From contig JBAZZQ010000030.1 in the NCBI GenBank assembly GCA_041658725.1, positions 1-46,501 of the forward strand: a stretch of DNA of 46,501 nt, written 5' to 3'. This stretch comes from JBAZZQ01 sp041658725. Its GTDB lineage: Bacteria > Planctomycetota > Phycisphaerae > JAAYCJ01. Made by a program: the position numbers and the translations under genes. The notes beneath the pieces are model-generated. The model worked only from the letters and a program-made list of their open reading frames with translations. It had not been told where the DNA came from and ran no database searches. This document shows positions 7,731 through 16,389 of this stretch, piece after piece (the stretch's first letter is position 1; each line of letters opens with the position of its first letter).

Positions 7731-9113
7731 CTACTTATCGTCTTTTTTAGCTTTGCCTTTGACGATTTTAGCCTTTTCCAGCAATTTTTCTATCACTTTG
7801 CGTTCACGGGTCATATCGCGGATATTGTCATACATGCCCTCTCGCATCATATCTTCCCGCACCCGTTCCGGACGCCTTCCGCTTCGACCCGCGATGGATG
7901 CGATGATCCCATTGATCTCTTCCTCGCTGATCTCGATCTCGTATTGCCGGGCAATCCGGTCAAAAACAAAGAGCAGCTTCAGATCGTCCACCGCCTGCCC
8001 CCGGGCATGCGTCCGAAGGTCTTCCAGCTTCTGCTCGATCAGTACGGGCGGAATCCCCATCTGCTGCAAATCCAAAATGCGTCGTGCAAGAACTCGGCTT
8101 GTTTGACGTTCCGCCAGACCGGCCGGCACATCAATTTTCACGTTGTCCAGCAGGTGCTTGCGAATCTGCGTTTCCATGTCCCGCCGGACCTGCTGACCCT
8201 TGCGTGCCTCCAGTTCCGTCCTGGTCGTATCCCGCCACTCGGCTATGTTCGCAAATTCAAACCGTTTGGCCAAATCGTCGTTCAGTTCCGGCAGAATCCA
8301 TCGAAACAGTTTCTTGACCGTTACCGTCAATTTCGCCGTCTTGCCCCGCCAATTTTCGTTTGCATGTGTGTCGGGGACCGTTGCTTCAATCGTCTTGGTA
8401 TCGCCGATCTTCAAGCCCGCCAATTGGTCACCCAGATCATTGAGCATCACCCCTTCCATCGCCTGGCCTCGCAAATCCAGGGGGGTGTCATATTTTACCG
8501 CCGGGGGTTCGGCTCCTACTTCAAACTTGGTGTCTGCCTCGATATGATCGTTCTTCTCGGTCAACCCACCGGCAGGGACTTCCTGCAAATTTGCCACCTG
8601 CCAGCGGTAATTTTCTATTTGTTCGTCGATGTCCTTGTCCGTAACCTGGGCTTCGGTTTCCGTAACCTCAATGCCTTCCAATGTCGGCAGATCGAATTCC
8701 GGTTGAATTTCCACCTCAAACTCAAACGCCAGCGGACCTTGTTCTGGAAGAACGATATCTTCCAGCTTGAAATCCGGCTCGCCCAGCGTTTCCAGCTTCG
8801 ATTCCTCGATCGCCCGTTCGATGGCCGATCCGATCAGATTTAGCCGGACCTGCTCGCGCACGTCGCGACTGAATCGCTTTTCAATCAACCGGCGGGGCGC
8901 TCGACCCACGCGGAACCCCGGAACCTGGGCGGTCTTGGCCAATTCCCCATAATTCTCGGTCATCCGCTTATCGATTTCTTCCCGCGGCACTTCCAGTTTT
9001 ATTTTTTTCTTTAAGGTTCCCGTATCCTCCACTGACACAATATTGACCGTCAGTTGAGGAACTTCCTCTTTCGGCGTTTGCTCGTCCTGCTTAACTGTTT
9101 GTTCGTCAGCCAT
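7731..9113 (-). CDS. tig: Trigger factor
   Basis: A ribosome-associated chaperone and peptidyl-prolyl isomerase that receives nascent chains. The ribosome-docking signature is GFRVGRAP at residues 66-73 of the N-terminal domain. A middle FKBP-like domain (about residues 170-265) and a helical C-terminal domain (about 275-455) follow. It is 460 aa, slightly longer than E. coli Tig (432 aa), with a lysine-rich tail. GAAGGAG lies 11 bases before the ATG. It is the first gene of the tig-clpP-clpP block and starts 39 bases after the WecA-like gene, so it may be part of a longer transcript. Confidence 0.95.
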   Translation of the reverse strand: MADEQTVKQDEQTPKEEVPQLTVNIVSVEDTGTLKKKIKLEVPREEIDKRMTENYGELAKTAQVPGFRVGRAPRRLIEKRFSRDVREQVRLNLIGSAIERAIEESKLETLGEPDFKLEDIVLPEQGPLAFEFEVEIQPEFDLPTLEGIEVTETEAQVTDKDIDEQIENYRWQVANLQEVPAGGLTEKNDHIEADTKFEVGAEPPAVKYDTPLDLRGQAMEGVMLNDLGDQLAGLKIGDTKTIEATVPDTHANENWRGKTAKLTVTVKKLFRWILPELNDDLAKRFEFANIAEWRDTTRTELEARKGQQVRRDMETQIRKHLLDNVKIDVPAGLAERQTSRVLARRILDLQQMGIPPVLIEQKLEDLRTHARGQAVDDLKLLFVFDRIARQYEIEISEEEINGIIASIAGRSGRRPERVREDMMREGMYDNIRDMTRERKVIEKLLEKAKIVKGKAKKDDK

Positions 9114-9152
9114 TTCTTTTTTTACTCCTTCATCTACTCGTCTACTTGACCA

Positions 9153-10322
9153 CTAGTCTACTTTTTTCCCGCCCGCTCCACGAAGTCCCGACATTCGAAA
9201 GTACCCCTTCCGCCCCACAATCGTAAACGAAATGATTCCGATAAGCAAGTAAACTATTGCCGCATACCGGGCCGGGATAAAAATAGCCCCCAGAATTCCG
9301 ATGAGGGCATACAATGCCGAAAGCAAGTAATTGATCGCCACCGTCCTTTGCATCGGAATCCCCCGATCGATCATTTGGTCGTAGATGTGCCCCCTGTCCG
9401 AGACAAAGAGGGGTCGTTTATTCAAGGCTCGCCGGATCAGGGCTGTTCCCGTGTCCAGGATCGGTAGTCCGAAGATCATCATCGAGGCCAACCACCATCT
9501 GGGATTTCTCGTCGCCAGGAGCATCATCACGGCAGCGATAATAAATCCCAGTAAAATGCTCCCCGCGTCGCCCAGAAAGATTTTCGCCGGATGACGATTG
9601 TAAACCAGAAAACCCAACGCCGCCCCCACCAGCGACATCGTCGTAATCAATCGAATTGGGTCCAATGTTGGATGCGAAGCCCATGTCGCCAGGTGGGTCG
9701 CCAGTACAAATAATCCCACCGTCATGATCGCCGTTACTCCGGTGCATAAACCGTCCAGACCGTCCAGCAAATTCAAGGAGTTACTGGCCCCCAAAACAAA
9801 AACCAATACGGTCAGATAGGCCAGGATGTCATGAAGGACCGGTGAAACCGTGATACCCACCACCGCAAAAATCGGCTGTAATGCCGGTTTGACCGACGCC
9901 CAGACTAGAAATAAGGAGCAAACCGCCTGACCAAGCAGTTTTTGCCAGGGCCGAATATCTTTTACGTCATCGATCAACCCCACCAGGCAGGACAGAATCG
10001 CCCCTCCGCAAATGGCAAGAATGATTTTGATTTGGGAAACGTCCATAAATCTTTTTTCAATCAAAAACGTGCCCACCGTCATCGCCGCCAAAAATCCTAC
10101 CAGAACCGCTACCCCGCCCAGATAGGCAGTCGGATTCTTGTGGGTCTTTACCGTCACATTCGGAATATCCATAATCTTGAATCTAAAAGCCGCTTTAATC
10201 GCAATTGGGGTCACAAGCATGGAGAAAATAAAACCAACCACAAACACAGGCCAATAAGGTTCCAAAACCGCGCTTAGCGGAATTTTCGGCCCAATCACCG
10301 GTCCTAATGAAAATCCCAACAT
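9153..10322 (-). CDS. WecA/TagO-type undecaprenyl-phosphate sugar-1-phosphate transferase
   Basis: A membrane enzyme of glycosyltransferase family 4 (MraY/WecA), 389 aa with about ten membrane segments. It would put the first sugar phosphate, typically GlcNAc-1-P, onto undecaprenyl phosphate. Visible motifs are GLIDDVKDIRPWQK (Asp118-Asp119), NLLDGLDGLCTG, IFLGDAGSILLGF and the cytoplasmic RGHIYDQMIDRG loop. That His-containing loop points to WecA rather than MraY, as does the absence of other peptidoglycan genes nearby. GAAGG lies 6 bases before the ATG. It follows the ATP-grasp gene across a triple-hairpin repeat, which may separate the two transcripts. Confidence 0.9.
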   Translation of the reverse strand: MLGFSLGPVIGPKIPLSAVLEPYWPVFVVGFIFSMLVTPIAIKAAFRFKIMDIPNVTVKTHKNPTAYLGGVAVLVGFLAAMTVGTFLIEKRFMDVSQIKIILAICGGAILSCLVGLIDDVKDIRPWQKLLGQAVCSLFLVWASVKPALQPIFAVVGITVSPVLHDILAYLTVLVFVLGASNSLNLLDGLDGLCTGVTAIMTVGLFVLATHLATWASHPTLDPIRLITTMSLVGAALGFLVYNRHPAKIFLGDAGSILLGFIIAAVMMLLATRNPRWWLASMMIFGLPILDTGTALIRRALNKRPLFVSDRGHIYDQMIDRGIPMQRTVAINYLLSALYALIGILGAIFIPARYAAIVYLLIGIISFTIVGRKGYFRMSGLRGAGGKKVD

Positions 10323-10342
10323 GAATTACCTTCTTTTCCGTC

Positions 10343-10422
10343 ATTCCCGCGCATGCGGGAATCCAGTTTTTTTCTTTTGCGACCGTAAGGTCGCGTCTGG
10401 ATCGTCCGGTCAAGCCGGACGA
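10343..10422. repeat. Triple-hairpin dispersed repeat
   Basis: Three perfect hairpins in a row: ATTCCCGC/GCGGGAAT (10343-10362), GCGACC/GGTCGC (10379-10394) and TCGTCCGG/CCGGACGA (10402-10422). The first and third are of the kind found repeated in many genomes, and the translation WIPACAGMTEKK in one frame is a typical signature. It occupies the gap between the ATP-grasp and WecA-like genes and contains the stop codon of the former. Confidence 0.8.
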
Positions 10423-11432
10423 TGACAATCTGGTGCAGTTATAATCTCCGTTTCTTTCACCCAAATCGCTTCATCATATCGGAACATATAAAATGAATCC
10501 CGCCAACCCTGAAACGCAATAACAGGGCGTATTCCCATCAATTCCGACAATATCCACCTCGGAAAATCCGCCCCGGCTGCAATACTCAGCGGTGATCCGC
10601 CCCCAAATCTTGGATTTATCTCCACGAACTTAAATTTGTTATTTTTAAGCAGAAACCCTTGAATGGTTATTACCCCAGGACCAGCACCCAGTTCCTCGAC
10701 CAGTCGGCGACAACGGTCCATCAGGTCCGGCATCCGAACCGTCTGGCTCTTGGAAACCTCGCCTGCTCGAACCTCCATCCGTTTCCGCGGGACCACCGCT
10801 CGAACCCGCATTTGAAAATCCACATACACATCGCAGGTGATTTCCTGGCCGTCCATGTATTCCTGAACAATGCAGTTGGGGATCCGCTTGCTTAGGTATT
10901 TGAATTCTTCCAGATTCCGGGCAATTGCGTTACCTCGAGACGCCGACCCGTTCCACGGCTTAAAAAAAACAGGAAATGTCAAATCCCGTTTTTTGACCTT
11001 GGATAAATCAACCGTCCGGGGCGTGTCAAATTTATGATCGATCAAAAAATGATACGCCTTTCGTTTATCCTGGCAGATTTCCACGACCTCGTCAGAGGAA
11101 ACCATGACCTTCGCCCCCAGCGATTGAAACTCCGCCCCATGCCTCGATAAATCCAGCAAGTCCGTATCGATGGTGGGAATAATCAAATCAACTTTATGTT
11201 TTTTTACTATGGATAAAATTTCGGAAATGTATTTCTTGCTGCCGACCGGTTCGGTGATGATGCCTCGATCACAAGCATATAATGCGGGAGAAAAGGAACT
11301 GATATCCGTCCCGATGGTCGTGCAGGGTATTTTCAAACTTTTCGCCGCCTGTTGAAACGCCCGCGCCAGTCCGACCCGGCGACCGACGCAGGTAAACAAA
11401 ATGGTTACCTTTTTTCTTTTTCCGGATTTCAT
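10410..11432 (-). CDS. ATP-grasp domain protein (carboxylate-amine ligase-like)
   Basis: An ATP-grasp enzyme of the carbamoyl-phosphate-synthase-like type, 340 aa. An N-terminal Rossmann-like domain (ILFTCVGRRVGLARAF) is followed by the ATP-grasp fold: FPVFFKPWNGSASRGN near residue 160, IVQEYMDGQEITCDVY near 195 and the metal-binding FVEINPRFGGGSPLS near 280. Such proteins ligate a carboxylate to an amine or thiol. The substrate is unknown, but the WecA-like gene next door suggests cell-surface polymer modification. I chose ATG 11432 because longer starts add residues without homology. The last seven residues (PDCHRPA) are encoded by a dispersed repeat, so the natural C-terminus may have been altered. 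Confidence 0.8.
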   Translation of the reverse strand: MKSGKRKKVTILFTCVGRRVGLARAFQQAAKSLKIPCTTIGTDISSFSPALYACDRGIITEPVGSKKYISEILSIVKKHKVDLIIPTIDTDLLDLSRHGAEFQSLGAKVMVSSDEVVEICQDKRKAYHFLIDHKFDTPRTVDLSKVKKRDLTFPVFFKPWNGSASRGNAIARNLEEFKYLSKRIPNCIVQEYMDGQEITCDVYVDFQMRVRAVVPRKRMEVRAGEVSKSQTVRMPDLMDRCRRLVEELGAGPGVITIQGFLLKNNKFKFVEINPRFGGGSPLSIAAGADFPRWILSELMGIRPVIAFQGWRDSFYMFRYDEAIWVKETEIITAPDCHRPA

Positions 11433-11465
11433 AGAAATTTCTCTGTTTATGAGATTAAGCTGTTT

Positions 11466-11471
11466 ATTATA
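11466..11471 (-). promoter_or_regulatory. Putative -10 box of the ATP-grasp gene
   Basis: A perfect TATAAT on the minus strand, with a start expected near 11459 and a leader of about 27 bases. The -35 region is poor (TGCAAG at 17 bases). The site lies in the 88-base region shared with the divergent glycoside hydrolase gene. Confidence 0.4.
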
Positions 11472-11520
11472 CTGAATTCTATCGGTAACTTGCACAAAAA
11501 TATTATTGAGGAAAGGTTTG

Positions 11521-13650
11521 ATGCCGCGACATTTCGTTTTATCATTTTTTATGTCAGTATGGGTGACCACCGCCCAGCTTCATGCCGACACTTCCTTCAA
11601 CTTTGTCCCTCGCGACAATGGCGAATTCTCCGTTAATGTCAGTGGCACCCGTCTGGCCGACCGGTTTAAACTTCGCTTTCTCAAACCGGCCTGGAAGGGA
11701 AGCTACGATCCGCTCGTGAAAATGACCATCGTAAATATTCATCCGGACGCCGCCTCCTTTACCGCCGATATCGGTGATTTCGGCAATTATCGGGCGGACC
11801 TGAAAAAAATATCCTCCTGTAAAATTATCGCGACCTATAATATCGAATTTTCCAGAAAAATCCCCCTTGGCCTGGCTTGTCTGTCCGTCTTCCTTTCCCC
11901 GGAACTGGCCCAGCAGCGAGGCACATTTTCTTCCTCCGTCACGCCGGCCGTGGCGTTTCCCCTTCCTGTGCGAAAGAAACCTTTCTTTTCCGGTTCGATT
12001 CGCTCGCTGACCTGGACCGATGGTTTAGGCCGTGATATCGCTCTCGCGTTCCCTTCAACCACGTCCGTTACTCTGATCGACAATCGCCAATGGTCGAAAC
12101 CTAATTTCGAACTTCGCATAAAAATCCCCGATTTGAAACTACCCGGCAAAACCACCTTCGCCTTCACCCTCGAAACATCGGCCCGCGATATCCAACCCAA
12201 ACCCTTTATTGACCGGTTCGGCCAAATCACTATCAAATCCTGGCCCGGAAAAGTTACTTCAGAAAAGGATCTCCGGCAGGACGCGGAAAAAGAAACAATG
12301 ATTTGGGACAATTTCACTCCCTCAGGCCGAGATTCCTTCGGCGGGTGGGAAGGGACAAAGGACAAATTCAATCTCAAAGCGACGGGATTTTTTAACACTC
12401 AAAAAATAAATAACCGCTGGTGGTTCGTCGATCCTGTGGGAAACCTCTTTTTTTCTTTGGGGTCTGTTTTCAGTTATACCGACTCGTATACCGATCCGGT
12501 CGGCAGGGAGCAAATCTTCGAATATATCCCTGAAAAACAAGGACCCTGGAAATGCGTCTGGTCGAAATTCTCCGATAACGACTGTTTCTCGTTCTACAAA
12601 ATGAACCTGATGAGAAAATACGGAAAGGAATGGGGAACCAAATGGCACACCAACTCCCACAATCGCTGGCTCCGCTGGGGGTTTAACTCCACCAGCGCTT
12701 TCGGAAATCGATTTCATGACATCCCCTGCGCCAACGGCCCTTATCACCTTATCGATCAATGCGCCACGCTTATCCCCGGCGCTGCTGGCGATATCTTCGA
12801 ACCCGATCTGCCTAAAAAATTAGACGACCTGTGCAAAACGAAATTGACCCCGATCAAAAATGACCCCTGGTTTATCGGGTATTTTTTCGGCAACGAACAG
12901 CCGTTTCAGAAAATTCCCGTCATCGTCCCACAACTACCCGAAAAATTCGCCGCCAAACGAAAACTGGTTGAATTACTCAAAAATCGTTACCAGACCATCG
13001 AAAAATTCAACCAGGCCTGGGCTATGAAAGTAAAAGATTTTCAAACACTTGGCAATCTGAAATTTTCCGCCGTCACTTCGCAAGCCAAAAAAGAGATGGA
13101 CGACTTCCTCGCCCTTTATTGCGACACGTATGGCCGTCTCTTGCGGCAAACCGTTAAAAAATACGACTCCAACCATCTCCTACTCGGTTTCCGATGGATG
13201 GCCAACACCGCCAATAACAAAATCATCGCCGAGAATCTTGGCAGATACATGGACGTCATCAGCGTCAATTATTACACCCAAAAGATCGACCCCAATTTCC
13301 TGAGCACCCTGTCCCAGCGGGCGGGCGACAAACCCATACTCCTGAGCGAGTGGAGCTATGGCACGCGCGAACGCGGACACACCGGCGGAGTCCAAAACGT
13401 GGCCAGCCAAAAAGAGCGAGGCCAATCTTATCAAACCTACATTGAATCCGCCGCCGCCATCCCCTGCGTCGTCGGATGCCACTGGTTCGAATACGTCGAT
13501 CAAGCCATCACCGGCCGATTCTTCGGCGGACCCGCGGCAGAACGATGCAATTGCGGACTCGTAGACATTACCGACCGGCCCTACCAGGAATTTGTCGATT
13601 ACGTCGTCAATACCAACTGCCGAATCTACGACCTGACTGATCATAAGTAA
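11521..13650 (+). CDS. Secreted agarase-like glycoside hydrolase (clan GH-A)
   Basis: A 709-aa exported enzyme. Residues 1-22 are a signal peptide (FVLSFFMSVWVTTAQLHA). Residues 30-260 look like a beta-sandwich domain. From NNRWWFVDPVGNLFFSLGS near residue 300 onward it is a TIM barrel resembling GH50-type agarases. Predicted acid/base is Glu459 in FFGNEQPF and predicted nucleophile Glu610 in LLSEWSYG, the expected spacing for clan GH-A. The substrate could be agarose or another marine galactan; GH42 or GH86 relatives are alternatives. GAGGAAAGG lies 4 bases before the ATG. It stands alone on the plus strand, divergent from the ATP-grasp gene, with no sulfatase or sugar transporter near. Confidence 0.8.
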   Translation: MPRHFVLSFFMSVWVTTAQLHADTSFNFVPRDNGEFSVNVSGTRLADRFKLRFLKPAWKGSYDPLVKMTIVNIHPDAASFTADIGDFGNYRADLKKISSCKIIATYNIEFSRKIPLGLACLSVFLSPELAQQRGTFSSSVTPAVAFPLPVRKKPFFSGSIRSLTWTDGLGRDIALAFPSTTSVTLIDNRQWSKPNFELRIKIPDLKLPGKTTFAFTLETSARDIQPKPFIDRFGQITIKSWPGKVTSEKDLRQDAEKETMIWDNFTPSGRDSFGGWEGTKDKFNLKATGFFNTQKINNRWWFVDPVGNLFFSLGSVFSYTDSYTDPVGREQIFEYIPEKQGPWKCVWSKFSDNDCFSFYKMNLMRKYGKEWGTKWHTNSHNRWLRWGFNSTSAFGNRFHDIPCANGPYHLIDQCATLIPGAAGDIFEPDLPKKLDDLCKTKLTPIKNDPWFIGYFFGNEQPFQKIPVIVPQLPEKFAAKRKLVELLKNRYQTIEKFNQAWAMKVKDFQTLGNLKFSAVTSQAKKEMDDFLALYCDTYGRLLRQTVKKYDSNHLLLGFRWMANTANNKIIAENLGRYMDVISVNYYTQKIDPNFLSTLSQRAGDKPILLSEWSYGTRERGHTGGVQNVASQKERGQSYQTYIESAAAIPCVVGCHWFEYVDQAITGRFFGGPAAERCNCGLVDITDRPYQEFVDYVVNTNCRIYDLTDHK

Positions 13651-13670
13651 AAGGGTAGTACGAATACGGA

Positions 13671-14552
13671 TTATTTGTGAAATGCCGTAGTTAGAGCGAT
13701 GATCTTGGCCGCCAGTTTAGCGGCGAGGAATTCCGTGACCACCTGGCCGGGGAGGGGCAGAACCTCAACGATATCGGCGCCCACGATCTGGCGATCCTTA
13801 GTCAGGGCGTTCAGTAATTTGGTCACATGGTACCAGTCAAGTCCGCCGGGTTCGGGAGTGCCGGTGCCGGGAGCAACGGCGGGATCGAAACCGTCGATGT
13901 CGATGGTAACGTAAACTTCTTTGTTCAAGGCGGCAAGGGCGTTGGTGATCCAGTCGTCGCCGCGGGCCAGGCAAATTTGCTCGGCGGTCAGGACGGTTTG
14001 TTTGGTTTTTTTGACATATCGAAATTCTTCCTGAGAAATATTTCGAATCCCCAGCGAGACGGTATTGACGCCGAGTTCGTGAATTCGGCGAATGACGCAG
14101 GCGTGGGAGAATTTACTTCCCTGCCAGGTATTTCGCATGTCCAGATGGGCGTCGATGTGCAAGACGGATAATTTTTTATGCCGGGTCTGGACGGCCTTGA
14201 CCAGCGCGGAGGAAATTGAATGCTCCCCGCCGAGGGCGATCAGAAATTTTCCGTCGCTGACATTTTTTTTGGCATACGTATAAAGTTCCTTCATCGTCTG
14301 CTCTGGTCCGCGGGCATCTGGTTCGATCGGATCGACGGTGGCGATGCCTGGGAAATGAATTTCCTTTCCAAGTTGCGGATCGAAGCGTTCGACTTGCCTG
14401 GAGGCGGCGAGAATGGCCGACGGTCCTTCCCGGCTGCCGGTGCGATAGGAAACGGTGGCGTCGTAGGGGACGGGCAGGATGACATATTTCGATTTTTTGT
14501 ATTCGCTGAATTCCCTGGGCAGCCCCAGGAAGTTATACGGGATTGTGGTCAT
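13671..14552 (-). CDS. speB: Agmatinase
   Basis: Hydrolyses agmatine to putrescine and urea. It is a ureohydrolase of 293 aa with all Mn-ligand motifs: GGEHSIS near residue 107, DAHLDMR near 133 and DIDGFDPAVAPGTGTPEPGG near 215. GAGG lies about 9 bases before the ATG. It begins 19 bases after the pyruvoyl arginine decarboxylase stop and shares its promoter, so together the two genes encode arginine to putrescine in two steps. Guanidinobutyrase or other ureohydrolase activity is possible in this family, but the partner gene makes agmatine by far the most likely substrate. Confidence 0.93.
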   Translation of the reverse strand: MTTIPYNFLGLPREFSEYKKSKYVILPVPYDATVSYRTGSREGPSAILAASRQVERFDPQLGKEIHFPGIATVDPIEPDARGPEQTMKELYTYAKKNVSDGKFLIALGGEHSISSALVKAVQTRHKKLSVLHIDAHLDMRNTWQGSKFSHACVIRRIHELGVNTVSLGIRNISQEEFRYVKKTKQTVLTAEQICLARGDDWITNALAALNKEVYVTIDIDGFDPAVAPGTGTPEPGGLDWYHVTKLLNALTKDRQIVGADIVEVLPLPGQVVTEFLAAKLAAKIIALTTAFHK

Positions 14553-14571
14553 TTTGTTTTTCCTCGGACCA

Positions 14572-15129
14572 TTAGCAGATAAAGACGGCCGCCGCGACTA
14601 CGGTTGTCCAAAGCCCGCTCTTTTCTCCTTCCGCTGTTTGCACGATATTGCTGGTTTTGATGATTCGACCGCTCATGCGATATATTTCGCGGCGGGAGTC
14701 ATAATCGATATCGGGATCGAATTCGATTCCCAGGGTGGTGGCGAGCATGCTGGCCGCCATGTCTTCCACCAGATCGCCGCACTTCTTTTCCGTCATTCCA
14801 AAACCATGATGTTCGGAAATATATCCGTACTTATCCCCGGAGGCGGGAAGGGCCAGACCGATTCCCGCGCAGGCCAGACGGTTCGGTTCGTTGGTCCGGG
14901 TTTCCGCCATGACCACAAAGGCGATCTGCCCAGGCTTTAATAGCCCGATGCCCCGGATTTTGCTGATGATCTTGCATCCCGGTGGAAAAATCGAACTGAC
15001 TTTAACGAGATTCAATGGGGCGATCCCCGCATCCCGTAAAGCGATCTCAAAAGACTGCAGGCTGTGCTTATGCTTGCCCACGCCTTTGGTAAAGAACATG
15101 GCCTTCGGAACTATCGGTCCTTCCATCAT
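14572..15129 (-). CDS. pdaD: Pyruvoyl-dependent arginine decarboxylase
   Basis: Decarboxylates arginine to agmatine using a pyruvoyl group made by self-cleavage. It is 185 aa, the size of the archaeal and chlamydial enzymes. The processing site is the Ser-Ser pair of KVSSIFPPG (Ser45/Ser46), with cleavage giving a small beta chain and a pyruvoyl-capped alpha chain. Downstream EEHHGFG-type and MAETRTNEP segments match the family. I chose the ATG at 15129 because the longer frame begins with GTG inside the likely Shine-Dalgarno sequence (GTGAGGA). A strong promoter lies 54 bases upstream. It is first in a two-gene operon with speB. Confidence 0.92.
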   Translation of the reverse strand: MMEGPIVPKAMFFTKGVGKHKHSLQSFEIALRDAGIAPLNLVKVSSIFPPGCKIISKIRGIGLLKPGQIAFVVMAETRTNEPNRLACAGIGLALPASGDKYGYISEHHGFGMTEKKCGDLVEDMAASMLATTLGIEFDPDIDYDSRREIYRMSGRIIKTSNIVQTAEGEKSGLWTTVVAAAVFIC

Positions 15130-15182
15130 TTCCCAGATCCTCACTGTACAAAAAATAAACCGCTATCGAAAATGTGTGGGCA

Positions 15183-15211
15183 ATTATATTCATATCCGAA
15201 GGGTACAGCAA
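15183..15211 (-). promoter_or_regulatory. Sigma70-type promoter of pdaD-speB
   Basis: On the minus strand, TTGCTG (15211-15206), a 17-base spacer, then a perfect TATAAT (15188-15183). The predicted start is near 15176, leaving a leader of about 47 bases before the pdaD ATG. Confidence 0.65.
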
Positions 15212-15278
15212 GAATGGTAAGGCATAAAAAAGTCGGAAATGTAAATATTTTTTCAGGAAACAATCGTCTTTCTTTACA

Positions 15279-15300
15279 AGCCGCGACCGTGAGGGAGCGG
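15279..15300. repeat. CGACCGT-type dispersed repeat, variant copy
   Basis: A variant of the repeat at 25617 and 44185, with the core GCGACCGTGAGGGAGCGG. It lies three bases past the stop of the M48 protease gene. These copies tend to sit at gene ends. Confidence 0.55.
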
Positions 15301-15303
15301 GTA

Positions 15304-16389
15304 TCATTGTTTTGCCATGGCGATGCGTTCATGGATGGGGGGGTGATCATAATAAAGCCAAACCACCCAGCGGGGAGGATCGGGATCGGCGAGGTTCTGT
15401 TCGGCGAGTATTTCAAAGGCGGCAACGAAATTTTCCGGCGAACCCGTGCGAGAAAGGGCGTATCGGTCGCATTGAATTTCAAAGTGTCTGGAAAAAGCGT
15501 ATAAAATCGGCTTCCAGAAGAAGGTGAACAGCGAAACGACCAAAGCCACCAGCGGAATCTTTTCGATGGCCTGAACATAATTCCACGTCGCTCCCGCGTA
15601 AGGATTCAAAATCAGATAAATCAAGGCGAAAAAGACGATGCTGGACAGGGCGTGCAAAAAGAGCATTTTGTGAAAATGCCGGAAAACGTGGTGCCCCAGC
15701 TCATGGGCGTAGACGACTTCCAACTGATCTTCATTGAGCCGGCTTAAAAGTGTATCGCCCAATAAAACCCGCCGCGTTCGGCCCAATCCGGTAAGCATGG
15801 CGTTGGCCTTTTTGGTCGATTCGCTTAGCTCCAGACTATAGACGCCTTCCACATTCAGGCCCGTGCCCTCGGCCAGTCGGCGGAAGCGATTCAGAAGCGA
15901 TTCGTTTTCCAGACGTTTACTGTGGTAAAAGATAGGGAGAATAATAATGGGAAAAATCTGGGCCAGGAGAACGCTCAGGAGCACCCAGCCCGCCCAGCAC
16001 CAAATGTACCAGTAATTCAAATGCCAGACGGCGGTGTAAAGTAAAACGATTAACACTCCGAGCAACAAGCCCGCCAGGGTAATGGTCTTCGTGTGCCGCC
16101 AGAGCCATTTGAGAAAACTTTCCGTGCTTAATTCATATTTGTGTTCCAGCCGGTAATCGGAAAGATAATCCAGAACGAACAAGGCAACTTGATAGGATCC
16201 ATATATCAGAGCCGCAAATAGGATCAGCAGGGAATATCGATTCCGATTCGAAAAATGAGCGATCACAAGATGTGAAATCCGCACCCAGACGATCAAAAAA
16301 AAGATCGTGGAAATTTCCTCGATCAAACCCAGACGCAGTTGCTTTTGCTGGTAATCTTTTGCCTTTTTGTCGATTGCTTCGTTAGACAT
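15304..16389 (-). CDS. M48 family membrane metalloprotease (Ste24-like)
   Basis: A zinc protease of 361 aa in the inner membrane. The zinc motif is HELGH at residues 229-233, with the third ligand Glu304 in RHFEIQCDRYAL. There are membrane segments near residues 24-45, 55-75, 103-125, 130-155, 245-262 and 278-295. The architecture matches CAAX-type Ste24/HtpX proteases that process or degrade membrane proteins. ATG 16389 overlaps the stop of the upstream glycosyltransferase by 8 bases, indicating coupled translation. Its physiological target cannot be read from the sequence. Confidence 0.88.
   Translation of the reverse strand: MSNEAIDKKAKDYQQKQLRLGLIEEISTIFFLIVWVRISHLVIAHFSNRNRYSLLILFAALIYGSYQVALFVLDYLSDYRLEHKYELSTESFLKWLWRHTKTITLAGLLLGVLIVLLYTAVWHLNYWYIWCWAGWVLLSVLLAQIFPIIILPIFYHSKRLENESLLNRFRRLAEGTGLNVEGVYSLELSESTKKANAMLTGLGRTRRVLLGDTLLSRLNEDQLEVVYAHELGHHVFRHFHKMLFLHALSSIVFFALIYLILNPYAGATWNYVQAIEKIPLVALVVSLFTFFWKPILYAFSRHFEIQCDRYALSRTGSPENFVAAFEILAEQNLADPDPPRWVVWLYYDHPPIHERIAMAKQ

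Noticed and set aside
7944..8843. 299-codon open frame opposite tig
   Set aside because: It is the antisense shadow of a clearly conserved gene; composition and lack of motifs argue against coding.
10195..10464. Open frame translating WIPACAGMTEKK
   Set aside because: This is the typical translation of a dispersed DNA repeat, not a protein.
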